Positions 47,001 to 57,505 are shown, counted from the stretch's first letter. The stretch: DNA of 64,000 nucleotides from Castor canadensis (GCF_047511655.1 NC_133403.1:14567014-14631013); one strand, 5' to 3'. The notes: generated by a model not told the origin, from the sequence alone. Numbers and translations: made by a program.

Positions 47001-48846
47001 TGTTATATTTTGAGCGACAAAGTCTTACTACATAGCCCAGGCTGGCTCCAAACTCAAGATCCTTCTGCCTCTCCCTCCTGAATGCTGGGATTACAGGCAT
47101 CATGACCATGTCCAGCTTTCCATATATATTTTACCATAATTTTTTTAAAAAGGAGAATTAACTAAAGACTAGGAAAGGGATTTTAAACATACTTTATTGC
47201 TTGTATAATGTTCTTATACTTTTAAAGCAGTAAGAGTTTTTAAGCAAAAAATCTTATTTTGCGTCATACTACTACACCAGTTTCTAAGTGGAAGTGCACT
47301 AACCACCAAATCCTTGGCAGAGATGCATGCACCTAGTTAGCATCAACTCAATGCTGCATCCTTGTTAGAAATTGAATTGATAATTTAAAGTCAGCAAAGG
47401 CAAAACCTGAGGATTTGGAGTCTCAGAGGGTGACTTTGCTGTTTCTTAATTATTTTGAGCCTTGTTTTAATTTTGAAAATGGATATTTAGATGCATTATC
47501 TAAGGACGCAGAAGTCATGTCAGTGTGGGAGGTGAGGTGACTCAGTTTACACTGACTCTAGGTTTCCAGATTAGAGGTGGGGTAAGAAAACTCATTGTGA
47601 GGAGATAAAAAACATAAAAAGAGCTGGGTTGGGTATGGGGTCAGGGTCCATCTCATCTGGACATGATAAATTTGAGTTTCCTATTAGGCATCCAGCTGGA
47701 GATTGTCAATAAGCAATTTAGGTGGAGCAAGGAGAAGATTTGAAGCTGGGATAGATTTGGGCCTCACCCTATGGGCAATAATGAGAGTGCATAAGGTGGG
47801 AAGTTGGCAGAAAAGGTAGAGATCCATTGGCTGGTCTGGGGGCCAGCAGCCATGCATGGGCCAGGGAGAAAGGGAAAATAGGGAAAGAGTAGAGTGTGTG
47901 GTCTGAGACAACAGGGAAGAGATTCACTGCAAAGAAGGGCAGACCTCATGTTGCATCCTGCAGAGACATCAAGCATAATAGGATTTGGGGTGGGACCTTG
48001 AACTTGATCAAGGTCTTGTGGGCTGTCAAGGTCAACTGAGAGGTGCCAGAGATAGAAGTAAGAGCCAAGGGAACTCTTACTATGTCCCCAGCGTGAGAAA
48101 CAATGCCTAGTGCAAACAGGATGGGTGATGGACAGATTGATGGACAGATGAACAGATGGACAGATGGATGGACAAATGGACGAACAGATGGATGGATGCA
48201 CAAATAGATGGATGAATGGGTAGATTGATGGATAGAAAAAGTGTGTGCAAGATCAGAGAAGCCCTCATGAATGGAGTGGCACCAAGCTGCCTCTCTTTGG
48301 ATAGTAATGAAAGCTGAGGTATCTGCATGTGGGAACAGCTTAATTCAGGAATGACCAGTGTGCATGGGTCCACGTAGTAAGCTGATAGGGCTGGAGCATG
48401 GGAAACTTGTTGGGAGGAGACTCAAAGGCTCTCAAATGAGCTAGTTCGTGACTCCCTACCACACCTGAGAAGATATTCTGCTCAGGGATTTGCTGAGCAT
48501 CTCCTGTTCCCAGTGTTGCTATCAGCATTGATTAGGGAGGTGGAGAAACACATGAGGTGACTCCAAGGCCATGGGTGACACCTGCTTAATACAAGGGGAC
48601 AGATCTCTGGGAGTCTGGCTCCCTTCATGCCCCATCCACCAAGGACATAGCCCATTCACCAGTCTTGTGCCTGTCCATGCCCAGCAGGTTCCTGCTCCAG
48701 CCCAGCCCCCAGGCAGCAGGTGGTCCCAGGTGCTGGCCCAATGGACTTTGGTCAGCACCTAAGTCACTATGGTATGTCTTTGGTGGTGGAACCCAGCTCA
48801 CTGTATTAGGTAAGTGGCTCTCACGATTCCCAGCCTGTCCCAAGAT

Positions 48847-48900
<54 letters not shown>

Positions 48901-51496
48901 CCATTTCTTCCCCTCTGCCCTCTGAGCCCTCGGCCCTAAGAACTGATCCCCTTCTCTTCCCTTTCTCCATGGGGTCTTGGGGAGGTAGGTAGTCCTAGGG
49001 AAATCTGCAGGAAGGGCCCCAACAACAGGTACAGCAGCCTTCAGATTTCAATAGTTGGACATGGCCTGGTTCTGGGTGTTGGCAAAGGACCAGGCTCCTT
49101 CCCTTCTTATAAGGTAGATGCCTAAGAAGGGACCATGGGCTGGGAAGGCACACAGGAGGCATAGGAATATGACAAGAGCTATAACTCCAGCCTTTGGAGA
49201 CTCAAGAGGTCACCTGAAGTAGAGAGCAACAGAGGCAAAGACAAGGGTCTGGCTCACTCTAGACTTCAGGTCTCTGATTTTCTGCTCTGCCATGAGTACA
49301 CAGGGACACAGAGAGACAGCTCATACTAGGTAAGGTGACCAGAGCCTGGCCCCTCAGGCTGGTCTGGAAAGGAATAGAGACTCATCCTTCCCTGGGCCCC
49401 TTTACTACAGGGCTCAGTGTCTCACTTGTCCATGGATCAGCTTCCCTTCCTCAAAGGGCACATTAGATTTGTGAGATGAGGAATGGGGAAGCACATTGTG
49501 TGGCTGGTGTGTGTGTGTGTTCAGGAACCACTTGGCTGCCAGGTAAAATCAGGAGTCATCAGAGGCTGCTGAGGTAGACAGGGTGCTGTTATATTCAGTA
49601 TTCTGTGGGAAAGAACCTTAAGAACATAGCAAGGCAAAGGGTCTTATGATTGGGCTAGGGGAGACAGAAGGACTTTGGAGGAGTCCCTATTTGTCTGGGT
49701 GGAGCCCACTGCTCACTAGGAGAGCTGAGTGGATGGAGTAATGCACAGACTCCAGGCCACTCATGCAGTGGTAACAGACTCAAGGTCTTGGCACATGTAC
49801 TCCAGGATCATCTTATCAGTCTGAGTGGAGTGCCCCCAGTTCACAAAGGAGGCTCCGAACAGTTAAAGGATGAGGTAAGGTGGGTCCTGGTGGGGAAAGG
49901 TACTTAGCAGTTCAGGGCCAGATTCCAAACTCACAATCTGATCAGGGAAGAAGGAGCGCTGGCAGCCATGGTGACAATGGGGAAACTGAGGCTGCATGAA
50001 AAGGACTGTGGAGAGTGGATTATGAGAAACCTAAGCGAAGTGGACATAGGCAAGGGGAGATGCAGTCTCAACTGTTTTTCCTAAGATGTTTATCTGTAGG
50101 TGGAGATTGGCACAGCCCCTGGCCACAGAAGGGGAAGATGCAACACAGCTGCTTCTCCTAAATGGTTTACATTCAGAGAAGCAGGAATGCAGTGTCACAC
50201 CCCTCCCCAAGAACTGCTGCCCCACCGTTTCCCACTGGATATAAAAGACTCACTGAAGGAGGATGCCAGGCTTTTGTTTTGGGGCTTTTTACTTAAGGGT
50301 TTTACTTTTGGCTTTCTGATGGGGAAGGCTTTTTGGTGTGGGAGGCTTTGGAAGGGAAAAGAATTGCTAAAGGGGAATTGCTAGCAAGCCTAAGGGCCGA
50401 GACTTTAAGAAAGCTAAAGAGAACATGGGACAATGCATGTCTGCATTGAGAATTTTATACATAGGCTTTAGAAAAGCTAAACTAAAGAAAATCTAAAGAG
50501 AATATGGGACAGTGGAAGTCTAAGGACTTTTAAGAGTTATGCATATGCAGATTTTAAGCGTGGCTATTGTTTATGAGCCTGAGAACTGAGGCTTTAAGAA
50601 ATTTAAAGAGACAGTTCAAGTCTGGGGGCAAAGACTTTGCGAGATTATGCTAAAGAACAGCTAAGAGAAAACATGGAGCAGAATGTGTCTAAGGAAAGAG
50701 GTTTTAAGCAAGATTTTAAAGAACTGTAAAGGAGTAAGGCTTTAAAGAATAAAGATAGAGAAAAGAAGCAGTGAGGGTTGGGCGTCTCCACCCGAGTGCC
50801 TAACACACCTGATCCCACTTTCTGTCTGTCTATCGTGTGTCTTTTCTGAATCTCCATTCGCCCCCAGTTAGGCCCAGTTAGGTTCAGTAATAACCAGGAT
50901 TGAGAGAAAGCTCGCTCCAACAAAGAAGCGAGAGAAAAATCTCACTCCAAAGGACCTGGGCAGTGTCACCAGGGAGAACTGAGGAAGAGCTTCTAGAGAA
51001 GGTGCAGGGCTGTCTGATGATCAGTGGGTTCAAGTGGACAGAGGGAACAGAGGGAAGGAGTGTCCCTGGGTAGACAAGATGATCACACTGAACATACAGA
51101 GTTTAGAAGGGTGGGTGCTTCTCCAATACCTGGACTCTCTTAATGACCCCCCTTACCCCATTTTCTGCCCACACAGGTCAGCCCAAGGCCGTTCCCTCAG
51201 TCATCCTGTTCCCACCTTCCTATGAGGAACTCCAGGATAACAGGGCTACGCTGGTGTGTCTGATGAATGACTTCTACCCAGGTGCTGTGACAGTGGTCTG
51301 GAAGGTAGATGGCACCCTTGTCACCCAGGGTGTGGAGACCACCCAGCCCTCAAAACAAAGCAACAACAAGTACATAGCCAGCAGCTACCTGACCCTTACC
51401 CCTGACCAGTGGACAGCTCACAGAAGATATAGCTGCCAGGTCATGCATGAAGGGAGCACGGTGGAGAAAAGTGTATCCCTTGCAGAATGTTCCTAG
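40851..51496 (+). CDS. IGLL1: IGLL1 (lambda-5), surrogate light chain constant subunit, three exons
   Basis: Lambda-5 is the J-C-like half of the surrogate light chain. It pairs with VpreB and is disulfide-bonded to the mu heavy chain in the pre-B receptor. Exons: 40851-41053, 48688-48809, 51177-51496. The phases join cleanly (203+122+320 nt) into 214 aa; human IGLL1 is 213. Exon 1 gives MKPSIGQ, a leucine-rich signal ([13 protein letters not shown]) and the lambda-5 unique region ending SSLWSLWGR. Exon 2 is the J-like part, RFLLQP...GPRCWP...[13 protein letters not shown]. Exon 3 is a C-lambda domain: [37 protein letters not shown], ending AECS with the interchain cysteine. Introns of 7.6 and 2.4 kb are full of repeats. 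No recombination signal precedes exon 2. Everything looks intact. Confidence 0.95.
41231..41318 (-). mobile_element. ID-like SINE in IGLL1 intron 1
   Basis: GATAGCGCTGGGGTTTGACC, GTACTTGCTAGGCAGGTGCT, CTGGGCCACCTCCATCCCTG. Confidence 0.88.
41319..42761. other. IGLL1 intron 1, unique part
   Basis: No repeat or gene recognised. The G-run at about 41988-42006 is a possible quadruplex-former. An open frame at 42310-42816 on the minus strand (168 codons) has no family resemblance and crosses a SINE edge, so I treat it as chance. Confidence 0.45.
42762..42985 (-). mobile_element. Composite SINE (ID-like plus B1-like), minus strand
   Basis: GAGATTGAACTCAGCCCCTC, TTGCTAGGCAAGCACTCTAC, then TATGTAGCCCAGGCTGGCCT, CTTGTGATCCTCCTGCTTCC. 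Confidence 0.88.
42990..43260 (+). mobile_element. Old L1 (L1ME-like) fragment
   Basis: AAAAAGTGGAAACAGCCAAA, GTCAAACAATAGAGGAAGGT and GATACATCATTGTAGAGAAT match old L1 ORF2 C-terminal text. The next 450 bases (43261-43724) are AT-rich and unassigned. Confidence 0.6.
43725..44058 (-). mobile_element. Old L1 3' end, minus strand
   Basis: GTAATTGTGGATTCATATGC, ACAGAGGCATCCTGTGTACC and GTTACAGTGAAGGGACCAGA are typical of the antisense 3' UTR of old L1M/L1ME families. Confidence 0.65.
44059..44170 (-). mobile_element. GT repeat plus rodent ID-type element, minus strand
   Basis: GTGTGT and TGTGT units (to about 44105) lead into GGGACTGAGCCCGGGGCCAT, CATGCTAAGCATGTGTTCCC, CACTGAGTTAGATACCCAGC. 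That is antisense to a tRNA-Ala-derived ID-type element, distinct from the window's main SINE. Confidence 0.7.
44378..44595 (+). mobile_element. Composite SINE (B1-like plus ID-like), plus strand
   Basis: AGCCAGGTGCTGGAGGCTCA, ACCTGTAATCCTAACTACTC, GGTTCAAAGCCAGTCCAGGC, an A-rich joint, then GGTGGAATTGCTCAAGTGGT, AGTGTGAGGCCCTGAGTTCA. This is the clearest sense copy of the fused SINE. Confidence 0.9.
44935..45015 (-). mobile_element. ID-like SINE, minus strand
   Basis: TTTTGGTGGTACTGGGAGGT, CAGGGTCTCATACTTGTTAT, CTGAGCCATGTCCTCAACTC. Confidence 0.82.
45547..45647 (-). mobile_element. ID-like SINE, minus strand
   Basis: TTTTGCAGTACTGGGGTTTG, CCTCATGCTTGCTAGACAAA, CTTGAGCCACACCTCCAGCC. A T/C-rich stretch marks its tail. 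Confidence 0.9.
46405..46985 (+). mobile_element. Two L1 fragments, plus strand
   Basis: 46420-46560 reads L1 ORF2 (AATGTCCATACTATCCCAAG, AAAAATTCCAATGACATTTT). 46735-46985 carries L1M 3' text (AAGTGAAATAAGCCAAATTC, GAGGTTACCAGAAACAGGTG). They are separated by AT-rich unassigned sequence. Confidence 0.6.
47000..47116 (-). mobile_element. B1-like SINE, minus strand
   Basis: GAGCGACAAAGTCTTACTAC, ATAGCCCAGGCTGGCTCCAA, GAATGCTGGGATTACAGGCA. Confidence 0.88.
47117..48122. other. IGLL1 intron 1, nothing recognised
   Basis: No supported feature. Short minus-strand frames (47764-48373) gain length from the neighbouring tetranucleotide repeat and are not genes. Confidence 0.5.
48123..48240 (+). repeat. 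(GATG/GACA)n minisatellite
   Basis: Degenerate units GATGGACAGATG and GATGGATG, about 118 bp, 450 bp before IGLL1 exon 2. Confidence 0.9.
48688..48809 (+). CDS. IGLL1: IGLL1 exon 2 (J-like)
   Basis: The acceptor CCATGCCCAGCAG precedes 48688. The donor is TTAG|GTAAGT at 48809/48810. It encodes [19 protein letters not shown]...[12 protein letters not shown]. This is the lambda J-like strand, with the FGxG motif that supplies the missing beta strand to VpreB in the complex. The alternative AG three bases upstream (48684) would keep phase and add one residue, but breaks the family pattern. Confidence 0.93.
48848..48899 (+). repeat. (TC)n microsatellite
   Basis: About 26 uninterrupted TC units 38 bp after the IGLL1 exon 2 donor. 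Confidence 0.97.
48900..50079. other. IGLL1 intron 2, nothing recognised
   Basis: GC-moderate, with few repeats. I found no exon or known control element. Confidence 0.45.
50080..50905 (+). mobile_element. LTR-like element (possible ERV2-type) in IGLL1 intron 2
   Basis: Fossil candidate. It has TATAAAA at 50240-50246, then a body of imperfect repeats of the AAGCTAAAGAGAACATGGGA kind (about 50405-50720). AATAAA is at 50748-50753, with a pyrimidine-rich R/U5-like stretch after it. No internal gene region is attached. Ends and target repeats are not clear, so the boundaries are approximate. It could instead be an unrelated minisatellite-bearing repeat. Confidence 0.3.
51177..51496 (+). CDS. IGLL1: IGLL1 exon 3 (C-lambda domain)
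   Basis: The acceptor CTGCCCACACAG precedes 51177. It encodes [20 protein letters not shown], the two domain cysteines ([14 protein letters not shown]), the Trp in VVWKVDG, and the C-terminal cysteine in AECS. There is no frame damage. A genuine C-lambda exon is the alternative. The matching exon 1 and J-like exon in phase upstream, and the absence of J-lambda recombination signals, favour IGLL1. Confidence 0.94.
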
Positions 51497-51596
51497 GTCT
51501 CCAACCCTCCCCTCCCCTCAGGGGCCTGGAACTGAAGGGCCCAGGGAGGAGTCTATTCTCCTGCTCTTAGTTATTCCAACCCTTCTCTCTAGACCC

Positions 51597-51602
51597 AGTA
51601 AA
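51597..51602 (+). terminator. IGLL1: IGLL1 polyadenylation signal, followed by an A-run
   Basis: AGTAAA, a common variant signal, about 100 bp after the stop. Thirteen A residues (51608-51620) lie where cleavage would be expected. Confidence 0.6.
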
Positions 51603-51620
51603 TGCTCAAAAAAAAAAAAA

Positions 51621-52135
51621 GACCTGCTCTATCTCATTTGTTCCTATCTCATGTTTCATTTGCAACACTGGGGATTTCAGGGTGGGGTAGGAAAATTCTA
51701 GTGCCCATTGAGCAAGTAGCCTAGGAAGAGGCTCACACTCTTGGCATCATCTGGGAAACAGTCTGGTCACCAAGACATCAGCCCCTGTTTCCTGTCCTTT
51801 CTCCCTTTCCTCGTTCTAGTACAGAGTTCCCACTTTCTGCCTCCTTTCTGAATGCAGTTGTCCAGGGCTGTGGTCTTCTAAGACACCTCCTCTGCCCACC
51901 ATGGTCTGAGGGGAAAAGGCTTACAGACATTAATTTTAAGGATGATGCTAGCAATAGAAACTAACCAATGTAAAACAATTGCTGTCTCCACTTGCAAAGC
52001 ATTAAATTGTTAGAGGTGTACATGCAGACATATATTTCCAACATTTGTACACACTTAAAGAGAACTCTACAGTATGCATTATAAAAATCTCAGTGATATG
52101 TCATGCTAAACTAGTTCCCAAGTCACCATTATAAT
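51621..52135. other. Downstream flank of IGLL1, nothing recognised
   Basis: No supported feature. An (AAAC)n run follows at 52139-52160. Confidence 0.5.
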
Positions 52136-52138
52136 TAC

Positions 52139-52330
52139 CCAAACAAACAAACAAACAAACACTTATGTACAGGACATCTACTTTTTTATTAGCACATAAT
52201 AGTTGTGTAGGGGGATACATTGTGATATTTACATATATGCTTACAATATATCTTAATTAGATTTAACCCTTCCATCATTGTTCCTTTTTCCTCTCCCCTC
52301 TTCTTAGAACAATATCAACAGGTTTCAAAC
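52139..52330 (-). mobile_element. (AAAC)n and old L1 3' UTR fragment
   Basis: Five AAAC units, then GCACATAATAGTTGTGTAGG, TTACAATATATCTTAATTAG and AACAATATCAACAGGTTTCA. It is the third copy of the family seen at 23675 and 34535. Confidence 0.65.
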
Positions 52331-53419
52331 CAGGGCATCTATTGAACCATTTCCAATTGCCAGGTAGTGATCTTCTGTATAAAGGACAGGCATGTTCAGG
52401 GAATACAGCAATGAGTAAAATGGATAAATCCCACATCCTCTAGTTGGGAGAGGCAAAAATAAACAAGTATGCATAAACATGAATGTAGAGATAAAATTAA
52501 ATGGGTAAAGCAAATAGTACAAGAGGCTAAGTGCTAGGGAAAAGTAATAAGCATGGCAGGGAAATGGCCAGGGTTCATTTGTTCAGGGAGACCTTCTGGG
52601 GAATATGAGAAGGATATTGACATAGATACTCAGGGAACAAAAAGAATATCAGTGTGCAGGGAAGAGAGTGAGCAAAGTGGAGATGAGAGGAAATGGAATT
52701 CAGAAGGCATATGGAAGTCCCATATTACTAGGATTTGGGAGGCATTTTGAGAAGTATGGATTTTGCCTCGAGTAAGTCATCGAAGAGATTGAGTGATGGG
52801 ATCTGACTTACCGTTTTCACAGGATCTCTCTGGATGTTCCCTAGAGACTGTAAGACAGCAAAGTAATGATTGGGGAGGGCAATAATTGGGGAGGTTCAAA
52901 GAAGTAATTTACTCAAACATGAGACTTCTGCTCTGTGGAGATGCAGAAGTAGAGAAAAAGGCTCACTGATCAAATCAGGCTCTCAGCTGGTTCTGGTATG
53001 ACTTGTGAGCCAAGAATAATGTGAAAAGGTTGCTGAAGAAAATGAAACAGGAGGCGCTGCAGAAACTGCATATGACCAACAAATCTAAAAAGGATTAGAA
53101 TATCTAGAAAATATTTGGCCAGTACCTAGAGTAAAGCATCTGACTGGAAGCAGATCCTCAACAATATGGGGAGAAGGAATACGCCAATAAATTAGTTGAT
53201 GAAAACATTACGAAGTGACGGGTGTCAAGAAACACTTCTCTATGGCTTTATCCCCAACCTCAGAGGGCTCTTGGCCCTTCCCAACTCACCCTTTTTCTGT
53301 CATGTCTTCCATTGTGACATCACAAGGGCGGAGTTGGACAGTTCATGCTTGGCAATCCACGGATTAGGAAAGGAGAGAGCGCTCTCTCCGTTTCTCCTCA
53401 TCTTCTGCGCACAACCTGC
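52331..53419. other. Intergenic, nothing recognised
   Basis: Diverged sequence without gene-like frames. The last 100 bp are GC- and CpG-richer (GAGAGAGCGCTCTCTCCG) and may be the 5' part of the POM121-like relic. Confidence 0.4.
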
Positions 53420-56400
53420 TCAAATGGGGAATTTTATGAGTGAGCCTGTCACCCGCCCGGCTGCTTGCTCGGCCGGGCCATCACTGCACTAGTTCGTGAG
53501 GCCTGTAGTACGCCCTGGCTTGGCCGGAGTCACCCTGCTACTCCTTGACTGCCATCGTCCTATGTGCAGGCTATTCAACCAGGATCCCCACAGTATGCCT
53601 TTTCCAGACGGCCATAGCTCCCCAAGAAGTGGCACCCTCTCCAAGAGGCCATGGACTCCACTCTGGGGATCTTTCCCTTTGGCACCCTGAGGGGACTCCC
53701 CAGAAAAATGAGGCATGGACTCCACTCCGGGGATCTTCTCCTTTGGCACCCTGGGGGAACTCCCCAGAAAAACCCATGCTGTTAACTCCCAACTGTGGCA
53801 CGTTTCGACTTTCCAGAACTTTAAGGATCCCACCTCCCCAGCACAGAGCTGCTCTTTTGCTTTCACCATCTGAGCAAGTAGTCCAGGCTGTGGAGCCCAT
53901 GACATCCAGTCAACAACCTCTTCTATGCCCAAGTGACAGAAGAGGGACCAAGAGAAGCCTGTGAAAGTGAGGGCAAAGGAGAAGGAAGAAGAGGGTGGGG
54001 AAGAGATGGAAAGGCAGGACTATAAGGAAAGGGGTCACCTTAGCAATGGGGAAGTGGCACCATCCAGGCCCCTGAAGACCAAGGCAGACTTCACTTCCAT
54101 GGGGAGGGGCAATCCTTCTACATCCATCTATATCCCAAGGACACAGAGAACAGCTTGGATGAGATGGCCCTTATATTCCCCGTAAGCTCCTTCTCTGAGG
54201 TCCATGGTGTCCCCAGCTCTCACAGCCCTGCTGGAGGTGTCCTGACTCTTGAGCAGCCTGATGCAGATGGGACAGTGTTCCCTAATCTAGCCCCAGGATG
54301 CTTCACCCTTCCAGAGAAGTACACCAATGAAGACCATCTGCCCAGCTCCTCAGACTCTCAGGGATTAGGGATGGAGGTGCAGGGTGAAAAGCCTCCAGTG
54401 GAGCCATAGCTCCTCCACCTATAGCTCTTGCTTATAAGACCTGCAAGTGAAAAGAAACCATACCAAAGAAGATGCTGGCACTGCCTTTGCCACTACTGTG
54501 GGGTTGAGGTGAGCTGCCCCCACCTCCTAGGCTCCATGTATTTCTTTAGAGAAAGACTTGGGCACCTGGGAACAACATTCAGTGGCAAAAGAGTAAGATC
54601 TTGGAGGATAAAATGGTGGTGTTGGAGAGTAAAAAGAGGTGGTGGCAGATGGCACCTTATTTTCTTCCACCTGCTGCAGGGTCTGCAGACCCCATGCTCC
54701 TGTCCACTTACACTTTGCAGATCCCAGATATTCTTGCCACCATTGACTTGGCAGATCAGACTGCTGGGCCCTTGATCCTGTCTGTCTCTCTACCTTCCCT
54801 CACACCAAATATTAATAAGGACAAGACACCCACAATCCCCAATTCTCCTTTGTCTCTCCCTGCTGTCCCTCTTTCTCCCTTTAGTTCAAGTACAAATTTT
54901 ATGGTTCTATCTAATGACAATGACAAACTGCAGTACAACCCATTTCTCACCTCCCCACAACTGCACTCCCTGAACATTTGTCCTTCAAGCCTCTCTCTTT
55001 CAGGATGGAATCCTTGACATCCTTGTGCATAGATCCCCCACCACCTGTTTCATTCTCCACTCTTCAGGAACCCTGTTAGCTCTGGTGCACCCATCACTTC
55101 GGCCATAGTCTTTTCTACTACAGCAGCCAGTGCATCTGTACACTTGACTGGGTGGCTGCCTTTAGATTTTTGAGGTCACTGACATGGACACCACTTTCCC
55201 TTCTCAGGCTGATATTTTCACATTGCCCCCAGGCTCCAGTGTGAGCTCTTTCCCATTTCCCCATGTCAATTGCAGCATGAGGCAGAGGTACCCTGCCAAT
55301 GGACGAGTCTCCACCAGCCCACTTATTCTCAGGGCTCCCTACCCCACCCCAAGTTTTCACTATCTCTTTGGCCCCCAAACCACTTCTTGGCACAAAGTTG
55401 GGTATCCTGATGGGTAGCAAAAGAGAGCTGCTTTCCTCAGAGTCCCTCTTCTTTTGTTTCCCCCCCCCCAAGAGAGATTCTACACTTGCAACCATTCTAA
55501 TAGACAGTGCTTCTGCAATGCCATCAACCAAGCCTTTCACTGGCACCAACGAGGCTATGGATACAACCCCTCTTTCCAAGACTGCCATCTTCCAGTCACC
55601 TCCTGTGTCTAAGGACACCTACATTCTATTTGGTGTGGTGCTTGTTGGTTCTGGAAATCTGCTACCCAGTGGCAGCATTCAAGTCTTCACCAATTTGTGT
55701 GTACATTGTGGTCCATTCAGGGACTAAGCACCACTTTCAACCATCGTTTCAATACAAGAGCCATATCTCAGACTACATTTGGGACCCATAATGTGCAGCA
55801 ACATGACATCTCTTTCTGAGAAACCCAGCAGCCTCAACACCAGCTATTGACCTAACCTTTCCTGCACCCCAACCACCCAATGGGGGCATAAAGCCATCAG
55901 GACTTGTGGGCCTGACATCATCTTGGTCTGAACTTGTCACGCCAGTCACTACCCAGCTGGTCTCTGGTAAGAAACCCAGGGCTTTTCACCTTCTCATAGA
56001 CAAAGCTGCTGCCTTCAGACTTGTCACTAGGATGACTGACTCTAGGGACGGTAACTTATTGTTTTCCCACATGGCTTCTGGCTCACTGGTGCTCATGGGA
56101 TCTGAGGCTCCTTCAAGTGGAGGGAACTTTGGGTTCCAGTTCCAATTTCAAAGTTCCAACTTTATATCAGGACTGAAGGGGACAGTCAGCATCCTTCCTG
56201 TGCCTCCTTTTAGTCAAAAAAAAGCTGGAGTACAGCTGGACATAGCATGGCTGCTATACCAGGAGGTGCCAGTGGATGGTAGAAGGCTGTATGGATCACC
56301 AACATCCTTCCTGGCTTGACTGCTCATCTGGATGAGCCCAGGGCTGGGCTAGTTTTTGCTAACCCTGGACCTGGCAGGATGCCAATGTTCTTGTTTACAG

Positions 56401-57505
56401 GTGCTTCCTTTTCTCTCCATTGTTTGCCTCAACAGCTCCTGTCTTCCCCTACGTATGCATATAAAAATCTGGTTCTTGTTAATTTGCCTCTGTTATCTGT
56501 GTTCTTTGCCACACACAACATAAAAGCCTTGGGTTTTGAATGATCACTACCCAAAGGATTTTCCTCTGGGTTTGGCAGTGACTGCTGTTTTAGTCCATTT
56601 GCTTTGCTCTCACAAAATATATGAGGCTGAGCAATACATAAAAGAATAGAAATTTATTTCTGACTGTTTTGGAGGCTGAGCCATCCATGTTTGAGGAGCC
56701 AAACTTGGTGAAGGAGGAGGTCTGGTGAAGGCTTTCTTAATGAGTCTTCATGTGGCAGAAGACAGCAGGGCAGGACATCTGGTGGGACAGAATTTGCTAA
56801 CTCACCACTTTGACACTGGGGACAAAGCTGGTCTAGTGTGTGCCAGCAGGAGGTGAGAAGTGGGTCCTCTTTCTTTGTCCTTTCAGCAGTACCTTCTTTT
56901 CTATCCTCATTGCTGCTCCTGGATTATAGGGCACTGCCAATTCTGGTGGGTTCAAGAATATCTCTCTGGGGTTACTGTGTGTGCCCAGCACCCTGGATAA
57001 GTGAGGAAAAAGCACAACCTGGGCCTGTATCAGCCTCTACACCTCAGCCAATGCTGAGGTTTCCAATTTCATTTGTGAGGCCTGTGGCTAGGCAGGAGCT
57101 GCTGGTCTTGCTGTGCACCACCCCCCCCACTGTCCCACTGCCTTTATTTTATGGAATTGATCCAATCCAGGAGGGACTTCTGGGCAGCAAGACAAGCAGG
57201 CCACTGCTCCTGTCAGGCCCACTGTGCCAGGCAGACAGCGCTACTGCATTCCCACACACTTTTCAGTCCCCCACCTGTTCCCTGTTTTCAGATTTGTCTG
57301 GTGCTCTTCCCTCCCAGTCCATCCATGGCCCTGTGCAAACCCTAAAAGATCTCCTTTATTTACGTGGCTCCAATTCTTTGCCATATGTGCAGACAGACGG
57401 GAATTGGACAAGTAACATTACTGCTAAACTTGTGTTCCTCATTTGTAATGGCTCAGAAAATATGTGGAGTTTGTATGAGGATTATGTATTTCCTAATTAT
57501 CTAAG
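53420..57505 (+). pseudogene. POM121-like nucleoporin pseudogene, main part
   Basis: Degenerate relative of POM121, the membrane-anchored FG nucleoporin. The order of recognisable blocks follows the protein. MGNFMSEPV (53424) matches MGSYLGKPG. DGHSSPRSGTLSKRPWTP (about 53610) matches GRPSPRDRGTLPDRFVITP. LTPNCGTFRLSRTLRIPPP (about 53780) matches LSPRNSRMVCSPVTVRIAPP. VKVRAKEKEEEGGEE (about 53965) matches LSALKEKEKKRTVEEE. SSSDSQGLGMEVQGEKP (about 54350) matches SSSTPLAADRESQGEKA. LPPPPRLH...NIQWQKSKILEDK (about 54510-54612) matches LPPPPQLGY...LQWFNQALEDK. The text after about 54650 keeps the Ser/Pro/Thr-rich FG style with weaker matches. The frame shifts between blocks, and stops are frequent. 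A 66-bp tandem duplication lies at about 53650-53780. A retrocopy or a decayed duplicate are both possible. Comparisons are from memory. Confidence 0.78.
56586..56815 (-). mobile_element. MaLR-like LTR inserted in the POM121 relic
   Basis: Fossil LTR piece, antisense: TTTTAGTCCATTTGCTTTGC, AATAGAAATTTATTTCTGAC, TTTTGGAGGCTGAGCCATCC. It resembles MST/MLT1-type LTRs. Old, and incomplete at its far end. Confidence 0.6.

Noticed and set aside
48123-48240. CRISPR-like regular repeat
   Set aside because: Units are 4-12 bp without unique spacers, so it is an ordinary minisatellite in mammalian DNA.
47764-48373. Minus-strand frames rich in HPSICPS repeats
   Set aside because: They come from the GATG/GACA minisatellite at 48123-48240.
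48665-48925. IGLL1 exon 2 as a true J-lambda gene segment
   Set aside because: No heptamer/nonamer recombination signal precedes it. Instead there is a splice acceptor in phase with IGLL1 exon 1.
55118-55618. 166-codon minus-strand frame
   Set aside because: It is antisense to the POM121-like relic and shows no family features.
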